Source: Trebonia kvetii
Lineage (GTDB): Bacteria; Actinomycetota; Actinomycetes; Streptosporangiales; Streptosporangiaceae
Assembly (NCBI RefSeq): GCF_007827045.1
Contig: NZ_RPFW01000009.1
Span: forward strand, 62,001-126,000
Length of the DNA: 64,000 nucleotides
Direction of reading: 5' to 3'
Part shown: positions 1-7,506 of the stretch, piece by piece
Numbering within the stretch: the first letter of the stretch is position 1
Layout of the letters: every line of letters starts with the position of its first letter
Made by a program: the position numbers and the translations under genes
The notes under the pieces: model-generated
What the model saw: the letters and a program-made list of their open reading frames with translations, nothing else
Told to the model about the DNA's origin: nothing
Databases searched by the model: none

Positions 1-1
1 T

Positions 2-871
2 GCTACCTCCGCACGGGCGGAGCCGACCAGTCAGCTGGCGCGAGATAGCGCGGCCGGTGCCCCTACCCTTGCGCAGTTGGAGTCTCGCGCGGCGCAGCTG
101 TCCAAGCAGTATCGCGGTCAGCTGGACATTCTCACCGGGTCAGAAACCGCCGCCAAGGCGGCGGCAGCCCGGGTGGCCCTACTGGACCGCCGGTTCGCTG
201 CCGTGCATCGCGAACTGGCCAGGTTCGCCGCGGCGAGCTACGAGGGCGCTCCGGCCAGCCAGGCGCTCGCGGCCTTCTTGGACGGCGGCGACCCGTCGCG
301 GGTGCTCAGCGGTTCCGCGCTCGTTGAATACCTCGTGCAGCAGCGCGCCGCCCGCCAGCAGGAGCAGCAACGGCTCATCGCGGCCGAAGAGCGTGCCAAG
401 CAGGCGGCGCAGGCCAAAGTGTCCAGGCTCCGCCAGCTGCTGGCAACGCTGGTGGGCCAGCAACAGCGGGTCAAGCGCCTGCTTGACCAGTTCCGGCCGC
501 AGTCGCCGACCATCGGGGACAACATCACGCCGCGCATGCGCGAGGTCAGGGACGAGATCGACCGGAGGTTCGGTCCGTTCAGCGCCATCGGCTGCTACCG
601 CCCAGGCAACGACGGCGAGCATCCGCTCGGGCGGGCATGCGACTTCATGCTCAGCTCCGGTGGCGTCATGCCAGCTGCCGCCAACATCCAACTGGGCTAC
701 GACATCGCGGCGTGGGCCCAGGCGAACGCATCGCGGCTCGGGATCATGTACATCATCTACCGGCAGCGAATCTGGGATGTCCGCATGGGGTCGGCGGGCT
801 GGGTACCGATGGAGGACCGCGGCAGTATCACCGCAAACCACTACGACCACGTGCACATCTCGGTCTTCTAG
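2..871 (+). CDS. 5'-truncated secreted coiled-coil protein with ARB_07466-like C-terminal domain
   Basis: The frame is open from the left edge, so the N-terminus, presumably with a signal peptide, is outside the window; 289 codons are visible. Roughly the first 150 visible residues are rich in Ala, Gln and Arg with heptad-like spacing, the coiled coil commonly found in front of actinobacterial cell-wall hydrolase or binding domains. A compact C-terminal domain follows, with GCYRPGNDGEHPLGRACDF and a terminal HYDHVHISVF. These spaced His/Asp residues resemble the ARB_07466 (M15-like) domain of exported proteins. A role at the peptidoglycan is inferred from that resemblance; no enzymatic activity can be claimed. 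It converges on the DyP gene with a 7-nt gap. Confidence 0.75.
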   Translation, partial: ATSARAEPTSQLARDSAAGAPTLAQLESRAAQLSKQYRGQLDILTGSETAAKAAAARVALLDRRFAAVHRELARFAAASYEGAPASQALAAFLDGGDPSRVLSGSALVEYLVQQRAARQQEQQRLIAAEERAKQAAQAKVSRLRQLLATLVGQQQRVKRLLDQFRPQSPTIGDNITPRMREVRDEIDRRFGPFSAIGCYRPGNDGEHPLGRACDFMLSSGGVMPAAANIQLGYDIAAWAQANASRLGIMYIIYRQRIWDVRMGSAGWVPMEDRGSITANHYDHVHISVF

Positions 872-878
872 CGGCGTA

Positions 879-1967
879 TCACTGCCCCGGACCTGATCGC
901 CCGCCACCACGCCGCAAGGAGCCGATGCCGAGCGATCCGTCTCCTGCCGCGCGATCGTCAGTGCTTGATCCGCCCCCCGCGCTCGCGGCGACGTCAGCGC
1001 CCGGCGGCCCCGGCGGGTCGTCGAGGAAGTCCGCGCACGGGGCGAAGAACAGGCAGCCGGTGAGCGCGGTGGAGAAGTCGAGTATCCGGTCGGTGTTGCC
1101 CGGGGGCTTGCCGATGAACATGTTCGTCAGCATCTCCTCGGTCACCGAGGGCGTGGCCGCGTAGGCGATGTAGTACGTGCCGAACTCGCCGCGCCCGGGG
1201 TTGCCGAACGGCATGTTGGCCCGCACGATCTGCCGCTCCTCGCCGTCGGGGCCGGTGATCGTGTTCAGCGCCACGTGCGAGTTGGCCGGCTTGATCTCGT
1301 CGGGCAGCTCGATGTCGTCGAGCTTGGTGCGGCCGATGACCCGCTCCTGCTCCTCGATGCTGATCGAGTTCCACCCGGCCATGTCGTGCACGTACTTCTG
1401 TACGATCACATAGCTGCCGCCGGCGAAGTCCGGATCGTCGTCCGCGCCGGTGATCGCCGCGCCGAGCCCGGCCGCGCCGCCCGGTGACTCGGTGCCGTCC
1501 ACGAAGCCGATCAGGTCCCGCTCGTCGAAGTAACGGAAACCCTGCACCTCGTCGGCCACCTCGACCGCGCCGCCGAGCCGCTTCATCACCTGGGCGGCGT
1601 ACTCGAAGCACAGGTCCATCCGGGTCGCCCTGATGTGGAACAGCAGGTCGCCGGGGGTGGCCGGGGCCTTGTGACGGGGGCCCTCAAGCTCGCGGAACCG
1701 GTGCAGCTCGCGCGGCCGCGGCCCGTCGAACAGCCGGTCCCACGCGTCGGAGCCGATCGCCACAACCACCTGGAGCTCAGCCTCGGGGATGCGGAAGCCG
1801 ACGGAGCGCCCCAGGCCGGACAGGTCGGGAATCAGGTCCCGGACCACGTCCTCGCCGCCGGGGCTGATGGTGAGCACGAGGAAGATCGCCGCCTGGGTCA
1901 GCGGGCTGACCACCGGCTGCGGCTCCGGCTCCTGCGTTGCCCCACCCTCACTCGACCGTGCTGGCAC
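879..1967 (-). CDS. DyP-type heme peroxidase with encapsulin-targeting C-terminus
   Basis: Dye-decolorizing (DyP/YfeX-type) peroxidase, a cytosolic heme enzyme using H2O2. The GTG at 1967 is preferred because AAGGGA lies 7 nt upstream; an in-frame start at 2042 would add 25 Arg/Trp-rich residues. With this start the protein has 362 residues. The family motif GFVDGTESP lies near residue 155, the proximal heme His in PANSHVALNTI near 231 and the distal Arg in IVRANMPFG near 249. The catalytic core ends near residue 315. A Pro/Ala/Gly-rich linker then leads to DGSLGIGSLRR (about 343-353), which matches the known cargo-loading peptide of encapsulated DyPs. No encapsulin shell gene is next to it: the downstream neighbour is convergent and the upstream neighbour is lldD. 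Confidence 0.92.
   Translation of the reverse strand: MPARSSEGGATQEPEPQPVVSPLTQAAIFLVLTISPGGEDVVRDLIPDLSGLGRSVGFRIPEAELQVVVAIGSDAWDRLFDGPRPRELHRFRELEGPRHKAPATPGDLLFHIRATRMDLCFEYAAQVMKRLGGAVEVADEVQGFRYFDERDLIGFVDGTESPGGAAGLGAAITGADDDPDFAGGSYVIVQKYVHDMAGWNSISIEEQERVIGRTKLDDIELPDEIKPANSHVALNTITGPDGEERQIVRANMPFGNPGRGEFGTYYIAYAATPSVTEEMLTNMFIGKPPGNTDRILDFSTALTGCLFFAPCADFLDDPPGPPGADVAASAGGGSSTDDRAAGDGSLGIGSLRRGGGRSGPGQ
912..941 (-). other. Codons for the encapsulin-targeting peptide of DyP
   Basis: These ten codons read DGSLGIGSLR in the DyP frame. In described encapsulin systems a C-terminal peptide of this form, following a flexible Gly/Pro/Ala linker, docks the peroxidase to the inner surface of the shell. 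The linker and the peptide are both visible here, followed by a short Gly/Arg tail. Confidence 0.8.
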
Positions 1968-2148
1968 AGACCCGTCCCTTCGCCATCGTCCGCACCAAGC
2001 CTCCCACACCCGCCTCCGGCGCACGCGCCAGGCCGCTCTCATCGCACCGTCGCGGCAACATGTACTGCTTTCTGGGCAAAAACCCGCCCGATTTATACCT
2101 GCCTGTCCCTCAAAGTCAGTACATCTCTCGAAAGGCAGGCAGGCGTGG

Positions 2149-3381
2149 CTACCCGATGGGGCCGAGCCGGCGCAGCTGGGTGACGTGGCCCGGGTTGAGC
2201 TCGGCGATGCTGGCGACCTGGAGCAGCTTCATGGTGCGGACGATCTGGTCGCGCAGGATCTCGATGGTGCGGTCGACGCCGGCCCGGCCGCCGGCCATCA
2301 GGCCGTACAGGTAGGCGCGGCCGACCAGGGTGAACTGGGCGCCGAGTGCGATCGCGGCCACGATGTCGGCGCCGTCCATGATGCCGGTGTCGATGGCGAT
2401 CTCGGTGCGGCCGCCGACCGCCTTGACGACCTCGGGCAGCAGGTAGAAGGGGACCGGTGCCCGGTCGAGCTGCCTGCCGCCGTGGTTGGACAGCACGATT
2501 CCGTCCACGCCCAGGTCGGCGAGGGTGCGGCAGTCCTCGACGTTCTGCACGCCCTTGACCACGAGCTTGCCCGGCCACAGTCCGCGGATGACGTCGAGGT
2601 CCTTGAAGCTGATCGACGGGTCCATCGCCGCGTCGAGCAGTTCGCCGACGGTGCCGCCGGTGGAGGTGAGCGAGGCGAACTCGAGCTTGGGGGTGGTCAG
2701 GAAGTCCCACCACCACCAGGGCCGGGGGATCGCGTTGACCACGGTGCCAAGGGTGATCTGCGGGGGGATCGAGAAGCCGTTGCGCTTGTCGCGCAGCCGC
2801 GCGCCGCCGATGGGGGCGTCCACGGTGAAGAACAGGGTGTCGAACCCGGCGGCCGCCGCGCGGCGGGTCAGCTCGTAGGAGACCTCGCGGTCGCGCATCA
2901 CGTAGAGCTGGAACCAGTTGCGTCCGGCCGGATTGGCCGCCCTGACGCCCTCGATCGAGGTGGTGCCGAGGGTGGACAGTGTGAACGGGATGCCGGCCGC
3001 GCCCGCGGCGCCGGCCCCGGCGGTCTCGCCCTCGGTGTGCATCAGCCGGGTGAAGCCGGTGGGGGCGATGCCGAACGGCAGCGCGGACGGGCCGCCGAAC
3101 GCGGTCGTCGATGTGTCCACCGTCGAAACGTCCCTGAGAATCGACGGGTTGAACTCGACGTCCTCAAACGCCTGCCTGGCGCGGGCGAGGGAAATCTCGC
3201 CCTCGGCGGCGCCGTCGGTGTAGTCGAACGCGGCCCGCGGTGTGCGGCGCCTGGCGATATCGCGCAGGTCCGAGATCGTCAGGGCGGCGGCCAGGCGGCG
3301 CTTCTTCGCGTTGAGCTCGGGCTTCTTGAACCGCATGAGCTCGAAGATCTCGTCCGGCTTCGGGAATTGGCGATCGGGCAT
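2149..3381 (-). CDS. lldD: FMN-dependent L-lactate dehydrogenase (LldD2-like)
   Basis: Membrane-associated flavoenzyme of the alpha-hydroxy-acid dehydrogenase family, oxidising L-lactate to pyruvate and passing electrons to the respiratory chain. The ATG at 3381 (MPDRQFPKPDEIF) has a GAGG about 10 nt upstream and gives 410 residues, normal for the family; upstream codons to 3459 look like leader sequence. Recognisable segments are RRTPRAAFDYTDGAAEGE near the N-terminus, FGIAPTGFTRLMHTEGE, the active-site signature LSNHGGRQLD near residue 296, and VTQLRRLGPIG at the C-terminus. The layout closely follows mycobacterial LldD2. It is separated from the DyP gene by about 180 nt and is probably transcribed independently. 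Confidence 0.93.
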   Translation of the reverse strand: MPDRQFPKPDEIFELMRFKKPELNAKKRRLAAALTISDLRDIARRRTPRAAFDYTDGAAEGEISLARARQAFEDVEFNPSILRDVSTVDTSTTAFGGPSALPFGIAPTGFTRLMHTEGETAGAGAAGAAGIPFTLSTLGTTSIEGVRAANPAGRNWFQLYVMRDREVSYELTRRAAAAGFDTLFFTVDAPIGGARLRDKRNGFSIPPQITLGTVVNAIPRPWWWWDFLTTPKLEFASLTSTGGTVGELLDAAMDPSISFKDLDVIRGLWPGKLVVKGVQNVEDCRTLADLGVDGIVLSNHGGRQLDRAPVPFYLLPEVVKAVGGRTEIAIDTGIMDGADIVAAIALGAQFTLVGRAYLYGLMAGGRAGVDRTIEILRDQIVRTMKLLQVASIAELNPGHVTQLRRLGPIG

Positions 3382-3529
3382 GACTGCGTACCTCAGGGAC
3401 TCGGGGCGGATCGGGCGGCCGCCCGCGGGGCAGTTTCGAAGACTAGCCCGCCTGGGCACGCGCCGCTAGCCCTGATGGTGACCTGGGCCGGCCACCACCA
3501 GGGCCGGGACGCGCAGTGGGGCCGCCCGC

Positions 3530-3790
3530 CTAGGACGCCGCCGCGCGGCGGCGGTCCTCCAGGGCACGCCGGTACTCGGCCACGACCATGTCGGTCAGTT
3601 CGTCCGCCGAGGTCTCCTCGCTGCGCTTGTCGAGGGTGATCTTGCCGCCCTGGATCATGTTCACCCGGTCGCACACCTCGACGAGCTGGCCGTAGTTGTG
3701 CGCGATGACGATGATCGAGACGTTGCCCCACGCCTTGAGCTGGATGATGAGGTCGAGGATCAGGGAGCCTTCCTTGACGCCCATCGCGGC
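3530..3790 (-). pseudogene. C-terminal fragment of a CUT2-type sugar ABC transporter ATPase
   Basis: About 85 codons match the C-terminal third of the intact sugar ATPase at 12068-12874: AAMGVKEGSLILDLI, the switch region SIIVIAHNY, VCDRVNMIQGGKITLDKR and ELTDMVVAEYRRAL. Similarity begins abruptly just after where the Walker B Asp-Glu would be. Walker A, the signature motif and Walker B are missing, so the piece cannot be a working ATPase. The truncation is clean, and no permease or binding-protein remnant is evident beside it. It may be the scar of a deleted second sugar-uptake operon. The retained reading frame suggests the loss was not ancient. Confidence 0.8.
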
Positions 3791-4112
3791 GACCTCCCGG
3801 TCATGTCCGCCCATGTCCGCGTGTCTGCCCAGATGACCAGTTACTGCCCGCCTGCCGGGTTCCCGGTTACCGAGAAAACCTCATTGTTACTTCAAGGTGC
3901 GATCGATCGCACCGGAAGGTGCGATCCGGCCGACGTGCCGCTTTTACTACATTTCAACAAACGGCCCATCGGAATTGACCCGCAATCGAGCCTGGTGCAA
4001 TGCGCGATTAAAGTTATTTCCCGTTACATACGGCAATTAGCGTGGCAGGTGAGAATTGCGGCTCGCGGGTTCGTTCCTGCCCGGCGAGGCCGGGCTGTGC
4101 GTGTGCCGGCGG
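3791..4112. other. Gene-free, lower-GC stretch
   Basis: No credible gene is seen. This stretch is clearly less GC-rich than its flanks and lies where the missing 5' part of the sugar-transporter remnant would be. It holds an 18-bp perfect palindrome and a repeated AAGGTGCGATC. Confidence 0.5.
3896..3913. promoter_or_regulatory. 18-bp perfect palindrome, possible operator
   Basis: GGTGCGATC is followed immediately by its own reverse complement GATCGCACC. The same AAGGTGCGATC half is repeated in direct orientation about 22 nt downstream. It lies upstream of the ABC ATPase remnant and may be an orphaned operator of the lost operon; no regulator can be assigned. Confidence 0.35.
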
Positions 4113-4335
4113 TCATGACTCCGCAAGGCGGGCCGCTTCCAGCAGGGCCGCCGCCAGGTCGCGCGCCTCGGCGGGCGTCAGGTCATCCGCGTCAGGGTTA
4201 TCCGGGCTTGAGGCACCCGACAGGGTCAGCCTCACCGTCGGCGGGCGACTCGGGATCGCTGTACGCCTCCACCCCGACGGGGACCGGCGCCTCCGCGGCG
4301 TCCCGGATCGCTGCCTGATTAGCCAGACTGAACAC
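4113..4335 (-). pseudogene. Frame-disrupted remnant of a small DUF6907-like protein
   Basis: The C-terminal part reads TVRLTLSG and then LTPAEARDLAAALLEAA, the ending typical of a small actinobacterial family (DUF6907-like). The N-terminal part, starting at a GTG at 4335 (VFSLANQAAIRDAAEAP), lies in a different frame and reaches a stop about 12 codons past the join. A single-base slip near 4230 would connect the two into a protein of about 75 residues. The assignment rests mainly on the C-terminal motif. It could be a dead gene or a sequencing slip, and chance coding-like sequence cannot be excluded. Confidence 0.3.
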
Positions 4336-4450
4336 CGCTGCGCGCGGTGCGACCCGCGGCGGCCATGCCTGCCGGGGCCGCGCAACGCCGCCCCGTCCGC
4401 CAGCCGCGTCGTGCGAGTGGCGGACGGGGGCGTTAGGGAACCTCGGGGTG

Positions 4451-5854
4451 TTACGAGGAGAAGGCGAAGATGGTCGTCGTGGTGAAGGTCTTGCCCGCGT
4501 CCAGCACGGTTGACGGGAAGTTGAGCTGGTTCGGCGAGTTCGGGAAGTGCTGGGTCTCGAACGTGTACGCCTGGGTCTGACGGTAGATGTGGCCGCTGAT
4601 GCCGACCAGGGTGCCGTTGAGGAAGTTACTGGTGTAGAACTGCACGCCCGGCTCGTCGGTCCAGACGGTCAGCTCGCGGCCGCTGCGCGGGTCGCGAGCG
4701 GTGGCGGCGAGGTTGAGCCCGCCCGGCCCGGTCGTCTTCCGGGTCTGCGGGTTCAAGACCCAGTTGTGGTCAAAGCCATGCGCGGTCAGCAGTTGCTGGC
4801 AGCCCAGCGTGTTGACGCCGGCGGTGCAGTCCGTGATCGACGGGCGGATCGGCTTCGGGTGGGTGAAGTCGAACGGGGTGCCCGCCACCGGGACGATCTG
4901 GCCGGTCGGGATCAGCGTGCTGTCCGTGGGCGTGAAGTTGTCCGCGTTGATCCGGATGACCTGGTGCCCGGCGTCGCCCGAGGCCTCGCCGGCGAGGTTG
5001 AAGTAGGTGTGGTTGGTCAGGTTGACGACCGTCGGCAAGGACGAGTCGTCGTTGTGCGCCCGGTAGTGGAGCCAGAACCGGTTGTGGTTGTCGAGCGAGA
5101 AGGTGACCGACACGGTGAGCTGGGCCGGGTAGCCGGTGCACGTCGTCGGGGTGGCCGACGGGATGGCGCAGTTCGGCTCGTACACCTTGGTGCCAGGCAG
5201 CAGGCCGCTGCCCTCGTCGCCGTTCGGGCTGACCAGCGTCATCGTCACGGACACGGCGCTCCTAGTCCGCACCGGAGGCGACGTCACGCGCCAGATGTGG
5301 TTGCCAAAGCCGACGAAGCCGCCGTGCAGGCTGTTCGGGCCGTTGTTAACAGGCAGCGTGTAGGTGGCGCCGTTGAGCTTGAACGAGCCGTTCGCGATGC
5401 GGTTGGCGAACCGGCCGATGGTCTCGCCGAAGTAGGGTCCGCCGAAGTTCGGCGACGTCGGCGGCGGGCTGGCCAAGTTCACGTAGTCGTTCAGGGTCGC
5501 GAAACCGAGTGCGACGTTAGCCCTGTGGCCGTGCTCGTCCGGGACGGTGATCGACTGGGTGATGGCACCGTAGCTGAGAAGCCTGACCTGCATGCCGTGG
5601 CAGTTGGTCAGCGTGTACCGGAACGTCTGCTCCGGCGTGCTGCTGTACGGAGTATCCGGCACAGGTGAGCCGAAGGGTTCCACCGTAATTGTGGGGCTGC
5701 GGTGGCAGTCGCCGTGCGCGGCCGCCGCCGGTGTGCCGCTGAACGCCAGTGCCTGGGTGGCCAGCGTCGAGCCTCCGGCGATGAGCGTCGCCACGGCAGC
5801 TACCACGATGCCGACCCGCCCGCGAAGACGCCACTGTCCTCTGATCACACGCAT
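4451..5854 (-). CDS. galM: Secreted aldose 1-epimerase (galactose mutarotase)
   Basis: Converts between the alpha and beta anomers of aldoses. The ATG at 5854 is chosen because AAAGGGAGCG lies just upstream; a start at 5884 would only lengthen the N-terminus by 10 residues. The first ~37 residues form a signal peptide (Arg-rich start, then a hydrophobic run ending near ATQALA), so the enzyme is exported. Family motifs are GRFANRIANGSF, NSLHGGF with the first active-site His, LTNHTYFNLAG with the second, and FETQHFPNSPNQ with the catalytic Glu near the C-terminus. At 467 residues it is longer than cytosolic GalM because of the signal and some Thr/Pro-rich loops. Proximity to the broken galT and araA suggests a role in extracellular sugar processing. 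Confidence 0.93.
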   Translation of the reverse strand: MRVIRGQWRLRGRVGIVVAAVATLIAGGSTLATQALAFSGTPAAAAHGDCHRSPTITVEPFGSPVPDTPYSSTPEQTFRYTLTNCHGMQVRLLSYGAITQSITVPDEHGHRANVALGFATLNDYVNLASPPPTSPNFGGPYFGETIGRFANRIANGSFKLNGATYTLPVNNGPNSLHGGFVGFGNHIWRVTSPPVRTRSAVSVTMTLVSPNGDEGSGLLPGTKVYEPNCAIPSATPTTCTGYPAQLTVSVTFSLDNHNRFWLHYRAHNDDSSLPTVVNLTNHTYFNLAGEASGDAGHQVIRINADNFTPTDSTLIPTGQIVPVAGTPFDFTHPKPIRPSITDCTAGVNTLGCQQLLTAHGFDHNWVLNPQTRKTTGPGGLNLAATARDPRSGRELTVWTDEPGVQFYTSNFLNGTLVGISGHIYRQTQAYTFETQHFPNSPNQLNFPSTVLDAGKTFTTTTIFAFSS

Positions 5855-5890
5855 GCTGCGCTCCCTTTCATAATCAGGTTCCAACCGAGA

Positions 5891-5906
5891 TTGTGAGCAC
5901 TGACAA
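5891..5906. promoter_or_regulatory. Candidate operator upstream of galM
   Basis: TTGTGAGCACTGACAA fits the symmetric pattern TTGTnAGnnCTnACAA and lies 37-52 nt upstream of the galM start. Its size and symmetry resemble LacI-family operators, but no matching regulator is encoded in the window. Confidence 0.4.
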
Positions 5907-5959
5907 CACGGAAGTCGCGTGTGTCAGATTGTTTGTGCACGGAATTTCCTGCTGTCCGG

Positions 5960-5978
5960 TACCGGATTTTATCCGGTA
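5960..5978. other. Short hairpin
   Basis: TACCGGAT and its exact complement ATCCGGTA flank a TTT loop. On the plus strand it is followed by TCTTT, so it could be a weak terminator, but no plus-strand gene precedes it. Its role is unknown. Confidence 0.25.
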
Positions 5979-6265
5979 TCTTTCGTCCGCGCTATCTGAT
6001 GCCGTGCTGCCCGGTTTATCAAGCCGGCTTACGGAACCGGACATACCGTGCGGTTCCCGGGCGGATACCGTGTGCCCGGTTTCCGTGGCGTCCGGTGTCA
6101 TTCAGGTCCTCCAGCCCGGCCCGTGCCGGATTCCCTGACAGCCGTTGCCGTCTGCGACGTGAATGTAGCAGAGAGTAATGACGGGTGGGGAGGAACGCCG
6201 CGGTTTTCCTCTTCTTATTTCTCAAGGCGCGTGCGGGCGGTGCCGCGTCGCTCGGCGGTGCGGGG

Positions 6266-6340
6266 TCAGGGGTGCAGGACTTTCCGCATTTCCCAGTCGA
6301 ATCTTTTGATCGCATTCGTCGTATACAGGACTTTCCGCAG
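6266..6340 (-). mobile_element. Scrap of an IS256-family transposase
   Basis: The minus-strand frame ends with LYTTNAIKRFDWEMRKVLHP and a stop. The words YTTNAI and RKV at this spacing are characteristic of the conserved C-terminal region of IS256/mutator transposases (YTTNAIES...RKV). Only about 22 codons remain and no terminal inverted repeats are seen, so this is at best a degraded footprint. Confidence 0.35.
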
Positions 6341-6662
6341 CGCTGGGCATACTCCAGGAACGGCATGAACCGGCCCCAGGTGCGTTCCCGCCGCAAACAC
6401 CGCAACAGGTTTATTCACCACAACCAGCCCCTCAGGCAACCAGCCAGGCAAAGGTCTCCTAGTGGGATAAATAAGTCTCCGAACGGACAGTTGTGACTCT
6501 GGAACCGGAGAGCTATCACGCATTTTCTCGCGGACCCGAACGCGCTTTTTAAGTTACGGGATATTAAGGGCCTCTATGGGAGGCCCGGAAGAGTTCCACG
6601 GCCTGTTGCGCGACGGAACTGGCTGGTGTAGCGGCGGTTATCCCTGCGCCACCCGCAGCCGC

Positions 6663-7506
6663 TTAGGCGGCCTGTTCGGGCGGAATGTCGTTCATGAAGG
6701 CGCCCATGCCGGACTCGGTCCCGGCCAGGTACTTTAGCTTGTCAGGGGCGCGCCGGACGGTGAAGACCTCCGCGTGCAGCGGTATGCCCGGCCACTCCCG
6801 CGGCGCGCCGGCCGACGCCTGATGCCAGGCCGCGACGTACGGGACCGGTGGCGCACCCGTGCCGAACAGGCGCCAGAATCGCTATAGCAAGTCCAGGTAA
6901 GCGCCGGAGAACGCGGCGCGCTGTGCGTCGTCAAGCGCGGTGAAGTCGGGCACCCGCCGCTTGGGGTACAGGTGCGCCTCGTAAGGGCCAGCGCGCGGCG
7001 AAGGGCACGAAAGCCGCCCATTCGGCCGTCCACGCTTCGAGGACCAGCAAGACCCGGGCCTCGTCCAGCGCGGCGAACGTCGCGTCATGATCCGCCGTGA
7101 AGCAGACGACTTCGCAGCGGCCTCCGCCGCTGCGAAACCGATGCGGCACCGGCCCGGCCAGCGAATCCCGCCCGGCCGGACCGCCGGCCAGGAATGGGAA
7201 GCGGTTTTCGAACACCGCCACCTCGTAGTCGGGCGCCGGGATCTCGATGCGCCGGGTGCCCGTGGACGGGCACAGCGGGCACACGTCCACTCCGGGGTGG
7301 TAAGGCCGCTCCTGCCGGTGTCCAGCCACCGTGACCCATTCGCCGAGCAGCGGGTCAAAGCGGGATTCGCCCGGCTCAGGCCCGCGGCCAAGCGACCTGG
7401 TATCGGGATAGGCGGCCCGGTCCGCTCCGTCTTGCGAGTCGAAATAGATCAGCTCACGCCCGTCCGCGAGGCGCAGGACGCTCTTGCGCACCGTCTGGCA
7501 CGGCAT
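6663..7506 (-). pseudogene. galT: galT, galactose-1-phosphate uridylyltransferase, broken
   Basis: The start ATG at 7506 overlaps the araA stop (ATGA), so the gene was translationally coupled to araA. The N-terminal half is clearly GalT: SRFDPLLGEWVTVAGHRQER, VCPLCPS, YEVAVFENRFPF, RCEVVCFTADHDATF. Three lesions follow. The block that should carry the catalytic His-Pro-His segment is absent: the sequence jumps from LDEARVLLV to a region ending AAFVPFAARWP. An extra base near 6983 then shifts the frame before YEAHLYPKRRVPDF. An in-frame TAG at 6882-6884 interrupts LDLL*RFWRLFG. Beyond the stop the reading is again canonical (YVAAWHQA, KLKYLAGTESGMGAF) to the natural TAA at 6663. With the active site deleted, no activity is expected. 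Confidence 0.9.

Larger units (their letters stand above)
5855..6662. other. Gene-free region between galM and galT remnant
   Basis: About 800 bp with no gene that can be defended. Open frames here are short and unlike known proteins, except for a transposase-like scrap at 6266-6340. The stretch contains a candidate operator for galM, a short hairpin, many repeated CCGGT/TACCG words and two copies of CAGGACTTTCCGCA. It looks like eroded sequence. Confidence 0.5.

Noticed and set aside
1789..3639. Long plus-strand open frame opposite lldD
   Set aside because: Composition mirrors the antisense of lldD; no motif or start signal, while the minus strand is a complete LldD2-like protein.
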